Below, one piece after another: positions 5,807-8,434 of a stretch of 8,434 nt of DNA. The DNA comes from Nitrospinaceae bacterium (GTDB lineage Bacteria > Nitrospinota > Nitrospinia > Nitrospinales > VA-1), in the NCBI GenBank assembly GCA_029261675.1, contig JAJDBA010000165.1, forward strand, positions 1 to 8,434. Reading direction: 5' to 3'. The notes under the pieces are model-generated. The model did not search any database. It worked only from the letters and a program-made list of their open reading frames with translations, and was not told the origin of the DNA. Position numbers and translations under genes: made by a program. Positions within the stretch are counted from its first letter, which is position 1. Every line of letters begins with the position of its first letter.

Positions 5807-6118
5807 ATGGTCGAAGCTATAAAACTATACCTATTAGGGGTTTTACTCAGCGCACCTGGTATCGCGGCCCCAAATGCGATTCAAATTGCAAAAGCTCAAT
5901 CGGAACAGCCAACAGTGATAGTGAGGATGCCTGCTCTCAACAACTACAAAACCTGCCTTCATTCAGCTAAAAAACAATTCACTCAATGCACAACGAAGAC
6001 CGATGAATCCATAAAAAGTCACACCAAATCGGCCACCGGCATTTTCAAAAAACAGCGTGTATGCAGTTTAGAGAAAGAACGTAACCATTCCCGCTGTAAA
6101 AGCATTTTCCTTAAATAA
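5807..6118 (+). CDS. Exported protein with twin C-x10-C motif, unknown function
   Basis: I do not recognise this 103-aa protein. The N-terminus (1-30) is a signal peptide or anchor with hydrophobic core LYLLGVLLSAPGIAA; cleavage could follow AAP or the AKA at 28-30. The mature part has exactly four Cys arranged as two identically spaced pairs, Cys50-x10-Cys61 and Cys86-x10-Cys97, separated by 24 residues. That suggests two antiparallel helices stapled by two disulfides, similar in idea to the twin CX9C (CHCH) fold of mitochondria, though no homology is implied. The whole mature protein is basic, with many Lys, Thr and Ser. Start ATG 5807 has AAGGG eight bases upstream; an upstream in-frame TAG at 5783 excludes a much longer form. 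It stands alone in transcription, converging on the LuxR-type gene. A role as a periplasmic structural or metal-binding small protein would be a guess. Confidence 0.72.
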   Translation: MVEAIKLYLLGVLLSAPGIAAPNAIQIAKAQSEQPTVIVRMPALNNYKTCLHSAKKQFTQCTTKTDESIKSHTKSATGIFKKQRVCSLEKERNHSRCKSIFLK

Positions 6119-6228
6119 TCAGCGGCGAACCACCGCAGGTCCATTCCCATAACGCCAAAAGAGTTAGTTGTGCCTTTTACTCTAATTAGTCATACGACTT
6201 AGTGCGCTCAATAAGCTCTGACCGCTAT

Positions 6229-6759
6229 TTAACTTAATGTAGAGAGGTCTCCCATGCTAGTGGGAGGAAGAAGGTCTTCGAGGAAAAACGCGGCGAGTTC
6301 AGATCGACTGCCAAGTTTGGTTTTCTGGTAAATTGATTGTGACTGCTGTTGCACTGTTTTCAGTTTTGTATCTCTGATATCGGCGATTTCTTTTAGCGAA
6401 AACCCTTTTAACAATAGAAACCCTACCTCCGTTTCAGCTTGCGTCAGTTTCCAATGTTTGAATTGCCCTTCGATTTTTACCGAGAGTCCTGCTAGCAGTT
6501 GCTGGGTTTCTCCCTTCCATCTGTCTTTTTCTTCGTGAAGCTTTTCGACATCCACTTGGAGGGATTTTATTTCTTGCCTGGCTTCGGTCAATTGCTTTAA
6601 TCCTGCAACAAACATTGTCCCGCTGACCAGCAATAACAACCCTTCCAGAATGAGGTGTGTTCCTGTGCCTCCCTTCTGATAATCCGTGACTAGATCGGCA
6701 CTTATCAGCACAACAAATATTCCAGACAACACTAAAACGAATTTATTCCTATCCGCCAT
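6229..6759 (-). CDS. Membrane-tethered LuxR-type transcriptional regulator
   Basis: This 176-aa protein couples two membrane helices (about 7-24 and 36-53) to a cytoplasmic coiled coil (about 56-90) and a C-terminal LuxR/GerE helix-turn-helix (about 104-163). The HTH is recognisable from WKLTQAETEVGFLLLKGFSLKEIADIRDTKLKTV, the recognition helix around KTVQQQSQSIYQKTKLG (134-150), and the SRSELAAFFLEDLL end typical of this subfamily as I recall it. There is no receiver or autoinducer domain, so signal input, if any, would come through the membrane part or coiled-coil dimerisation. It is divergent from the DUF2231 gene with 124 bases between their starts, making that gene an obvious candidate target, along with itself. 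The SD (AGG, four bases before ATG) is modest. Domain assignment is firm; target and signal are inferred. Confidence 0.88.
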   Translation of the reverse strand: MADRNKFVLVLSGIFVVLISADLVTDYQKGGTGTHLILEGLLLLVSGTMFVAGLKQLTEARQEIKSLQVDVEKLHEEKDRWKGETQQLLAGLSVKIEGQFKHWKLTQAETEVGFLLLKGFSLKEIADIRDTKLKTVQQQSQSIYQKTKLGSRSELAAFFLEDLLPPTSMGDLSTLS

Positions 6760-6760
6760 T

Positions 6761-6773
6761 TGACCTATGACCT
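6761..6773 (+). repeat. Direct repeat TGACCT-A-TGACCT in the divergent promoter
   Basis: Two identical TGACCT copies one base apart lie just before the LuxR-type start codon on the other strand. Read on the minus strand they are AGGTCA copies, one of which supplies the SD-like AGG. It could be an operator for autoregulation or chance; no copy is seen elsewhere near. Confidence 0.3.
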
Positions 6774-6801
6774 TTGTAAGTTTTTGAATTTAATAGATAA
6801 T
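6774..6801 (+). promoter_or_regulatory. Candidate promoter of the DUF2231 gene
   Basis: TTGTAA (6774-6779) and GATAAT (6796-6801) are 16 bases apart, a fair sigma70 match about 75 bases before ATG 6884. The direct repeat TGACCT sits immediately upstream of the -35, where an activator could bind. Confidence 0.4.
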
Positions 6802-6871
6802 TTCATAATCCAAAGTGCCGATGGTGGTTTTTCTGTTTTGGACGAAAATTGGTTGCAAGATTAATTTTTCC

Positions 6872-6878
6872 AAGGAGG
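6872..6878 (+). promoter_or_regulatory. Strong Shine-Dalgarno deciding the DUF2231 start
   Basis: AAGGAGG, a perfect SD, ends five bases before ATG 6884. The open frame extends upstream to an ATG at 6815, but the SD and the family-typical N-terminus at 6884 select the later start. Confidence 0.9.
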
Positions 6879-6883
6879 TTATC

Positions 6884-7411
6884 ATGTTTGATTTGCCGTT
6901 GCACCCCGTTGTCGTTCACTTTCCAGTTGTTCTGGGCATATTACTGTCATTCGTAGCCCTGGTTCTTTGGTGGGCCATCCGAAAAGACCATATACATCCT
7001 TATACCTGGGTTCTGGTCACTGCTTTGGCATTGGGCTATGGAGTTTCATCTTATATTGCAGTCGAGATGGGAGAAGAAGATGAAGAAAAAGTTGAAGAAG
7101 TTGTATCGGAAAAGGTTATCGAAGAGCATGAGGAGGCAGGAGAACTAATACTCTGGGTTTCAGGTGGCTTATTTCTATTTTCGCTGGCCGGATTATACAG
7201 AAAAGACCTGCATGCCGCCCGTTTAGGGGTTGCCATTCTGGCGCTCGCTGCGGTTGTTCCGTTAGTGGATGCGGGGCATACAGGAGGCAAACTGGTCTAT
7301 CAGTATGGTGCTGCTAACGCGCATCTACCAGAAAACCGAAAGGCTATGTTGGAATCTGGCTCATTCAAATTTAACCGTGATGCCAGCGATAAAGATAAGG
7401 ATAAAGACTAG
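6884..7411 (+). CDS. DUF2231-family four-helix membrane protein
   Basis: This 175-aa protein has the DUF2231 hallmarks: LHPVVVHFPVVLG near the N-terminus (6-18) and the GHTGGKLVYQYGAA block (131-144) after the last helix. Four membrane helices are predicted at about 9-31, 41-60, 88-105 and 112-129. Between helices 2 and 3 lies a strongly acidic loop (EMGEEDEEKVEEVVSEKVIEEHEE, 61-84, given in part). His7, His12, His82 and His131 are placed in or near helices and may bind haem or metal, as proposed for this kind of protein, but I cannot confirm it. The C-terminus ends in a DK repeat (169-175) encoded by a short GATAAA/GATAAG tandem. The family function is not established. It is divergent from the membrane-tethered LuxR regulator and closed by the hairpin at 7418-7450, so it is likely a single-gene unit. 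Confidence 0.92.
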   Translation: MFDLPLHPVVVHFPVVLGILLSFVALVLWWAIRKDHIHPYTWVLVTALALGYGVSSYIAVEMGEEDEEKVEEVVSEKVIEEHEEAGELILWVSGGLFLFSLAGLYRKDLHAARLGVAILALAAVVPLVDAGHTGGKLVYQYGAANAHLPENRKAMLESGSFKFNRDASDKDKDKD

Positions 7412-7417
7412 GTTTAT

Positions 7418-7450
7418 TCTAAATGGCAGGAATTTTTCCTGCCATTTAGA
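7418..7450 (+). terminator. Perfect 15-bp hairpin, likely terminator of the DUF2231 gene
   Basis: TCTAAATGGCAGGAA (7418-7432) and its exact reverse complement (7436-7450) enclose a TTT loop, starting seven bases after the stop codon. No long T run follows, though the stem itself ends in TTTAGA. The position and perfect stem favour termination or mRNA 3'-end protection. It lies upstream of the CBS gene's own promoter. Confidence 0.72.
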
Positions 7451-7492
7451 CCTCTTATTGTTATCGAGAAAAATTTGGTAATTCAAATCACT

Positions 7493-7522
7493 TTGACTTG
7501 GTAGATAGAGTTCTGATATACT
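7493..7522 (+). promoter_or_regulatory. Sigma70-type promoter of the CBS-domain gene
   Basis: TTGACT (7493-7498) and TATACT (7517-7522) are 18 bases apart, and TG one base before the -10 gives an extended -10 element. Predicted start is near 7529, leaving a leader of about 57 bases before ATG 7586. Confidence 0.7.
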
Positions 7523-7585
7523 GTAACTGTATATTGTTGAGCGGTTTTGGCCTCTATGTAGAAAGTAAAAAAACGAGAGTTGCCC

Positions 7586-8002
7586 ATGCTTGAAAAGTTT
7601 AAATCCATTAAAGTTGCCGAGATAATGACCCGGCCCGTCGTTTGCGCTAACTCAGACTCTTCTCTTCATCATATCCTTGAAAAACTCAAAGAATCTCATT
7701 TTTCCGGCCTACCTATTGTTGAAGAAAGTATCGTTATAGGAATTATTTCTGAAAAAGATATCATAGAGTTATTTTTGCAGGGCAAGAATCTTAAGACAAT
7801 TGCCGCCTCTGAGTCCATGACTCGAGACGTTATCACAGCAGATCAAGATTGTTTTGTTCTGCCGTTAATGAAGGCTTTTGTAGAAAATCAGGTTCTTAGA
7901 GTACCTATCACCCACTTGGGAAAACTGGTTGGAATTGTCACCCGACATGATCTTTTAAAGTTTATCGTTGATAACAAACCCGAGTTCCCTGTTATTTCTT
8001 AA
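7586..8002 (+). CDS. Tandem CBS-domain protein
   Basis: A 138-aa protein consisting of one CBS pair (Bateman module), which binds adenine nucleotides such as AMP, ATP or SAM-type ligands and acts as a sensor or regulatory subunit. CBS1 covers about 9-65, from VAEIMTRPVVCANSD to SGLPIVEESIVIGIISEKDII. CBS2 covers about 76-130, from SESMTRDVITADQD to RVPITHLGKLVGIVTRHDLL. Both end in the usual G(I/L)VS/T-x-x-D-x-x pattern that contacts the ligand. There is no fused catalytic, channel or DNA-binding domain, so it must act on a partner that the neighbourhood does not reveal. ATG 7586 is preferred over TTG 7580 because GAGAG lies six bases upstream. It has its own promoter (7493-7522) and may be read on into the HAD gene 87 bases downstream. 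Confidence 0.92.
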   Translation: MLEKFKSIKVAEIMTRPVVCANSDSSLHHILEKLKESHFSGLPIVEESIVIGIISEKDIIELFLQGKNLKTIAASESMTRDVITADQDCFVLPLMKAFVENQVLRVPITHLGKLVGIVTRHDLLKFIVDNKPEFPVIS

Positions 8003-8089
8003 ACCTAGGTTATTTTATAGCGTGCATGATGGGCTCAATAGTTTTATCCTGCCTTTAGTAAAGACTCACAATTTTCAATAGCTTTTTAA

Positions 8090-8434
8090 ATGACCCAAAC
8101 AATTTATCCCACTGCTTCCTCTGAACGCGAAGGTCTTACATCGGCTAAAATATCTCGTTTTCTTTCTCTTTTTTTTCAACCCTCCCGACTGTCGACTTAT
8201 ATTTCAGTAAAACGGTTCGAGGAAGTTCCTCTAGATATTCTTTCGCGGGATGGGATACAAGGGATTCTTCTTGATGCCGACGGCACTCTTGGTCCTCATC
8301 ACACGCGCAGTTTTGAAAGTTCTGTCCTGGATCATGTACAAGCTATGTTGCAGCAGGGACTAAAAGTCGCAATTTATACCAACGCCGCCGAAGATCGCTT
8401 CCAAAATTTTGAAGAATTAGGAGTCAAAATTGTA
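8090..8434 (+). CDS. HAD-family hydrolase, YqeG-like (N-terminal part)
   Basis: The first 115 codons of a gene running off the right edge. The HAD motif I is ILLDADGTLGP (59-69) with nucleophile Asp62 and acid/base Asp64, and motif II appears as VAIYTNA (93-99) with Thr97. The layout resembles the YqeG group of HAD IIIA phosphatases: a short lead, a helix with VPLDILSRDGIQG, then the motif and a helix leading to LKVAIYTNAAEDR. Substrate is unknown; relatives include phosphatidylglycerophosphate phosphatases. An N-terminal extension of about 40 residues with SRFLSLFFQPSRL (22-34) precedes the core. No good SD precedes ATG 8090 and a stop codon directly abuts it upstream, so the start is the first possible ATG in the frame. 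Motifs III and IV lie outside the window. Confidence 0.82.
   Translation, partial: MTQTIYPTASSEREGLTSAKISRFLSLFFQPSRLSTYISVKRFEEVPLDILSRDGIQGILLDADGTLGPHHTRSFESSVLDHVQAMLQQGLKVAIYTNAAEDRFQNFEELGVKIV

Noticed and set aside
5746..5970. GTG-started ORF with a signal-peptide-like start (MCSLQLFFFSALLVGAKG)
   Set aside because: It overlaps the better supported 5807 gene in another frame, has no SD, and its later part is a shadow. Slippage at the T9 run cannot join it to the 5807 frame because that frame has TAG at 5783.
6815..6883. Upstream ATG giving a 23-residue extension of the DUF2231 protein
   Set aside because: A perfect AAGGAGG SD and the family-typical N-terminus lie at 6884.

Overview
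The window reads as the chromosome of a Gram-negative-type, respiring bacterium. It has secretory signal peptides, sigma70-like promoters, a b6-type cytochrome b and an otherwise bacterial gene set. The mixture (quinol-oxidising b6-type cytochrome, PCYCGC-type Cys-rich protein, TlpA-like thioredoxin) would suit a Nitrospinota- or Desulfobacterota-like lineage, but that is a guess from family recollection. I see no rRNA, tRNA, insertion sequence, prophage or CRISPR array.

Region 1 (1-2230, minus strand) is a tight four-gene operon behind a near-consensus promoter (TTGAAT-17-TATAAT, 2202-2230). In transcription order it holds a membrane-anchored CYCYC/PCYCGC-like Cys-rich protein, a membrane-anchored TlpA/ResA-type thiol-disulfide oxidoreductase, a small His/Met-rich exported protein with a C-terminal membrane helix, and a b6-type cytochrome b cut by the left window edge. 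The last three genes are 2 and 4 bases apart. The set looks like one quinol:acceptor oxidoreductase gene plus periplasmic thiol and metal handling proteins.

Region 2 (2366-3892, plus) is a full-length comM/yifB-type AAA+ gene, divergent from the operon.

Region 3 (about 3893-6228) is AT-richer and holds small genes I mostly do not recognise: a basic exported 96-aa protein, a SEC-C zinc-motif ORF that appears frameshifted at a G5 run, a convergent 216-aa single-span membrane protein, and a 103-aa exported protein with two C-x10-C motifs. A 358-base gap (5449-5806) holds several short dyads and a likely promoter.

Region 4 (6229-8434) has a membrane-tethered LuxR-type regulator divergent from a DUF2231 four-helix membrane protein that ends in a perfect 15-bp hairpin. 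A tandem-CBS protein with its own strong promoter follows, then the start of a HAD phosphatase of YqeG-like type running off the right edge. The regulator may control the DUF2231 gene, judging only from their shared 124-bp intergenic region.
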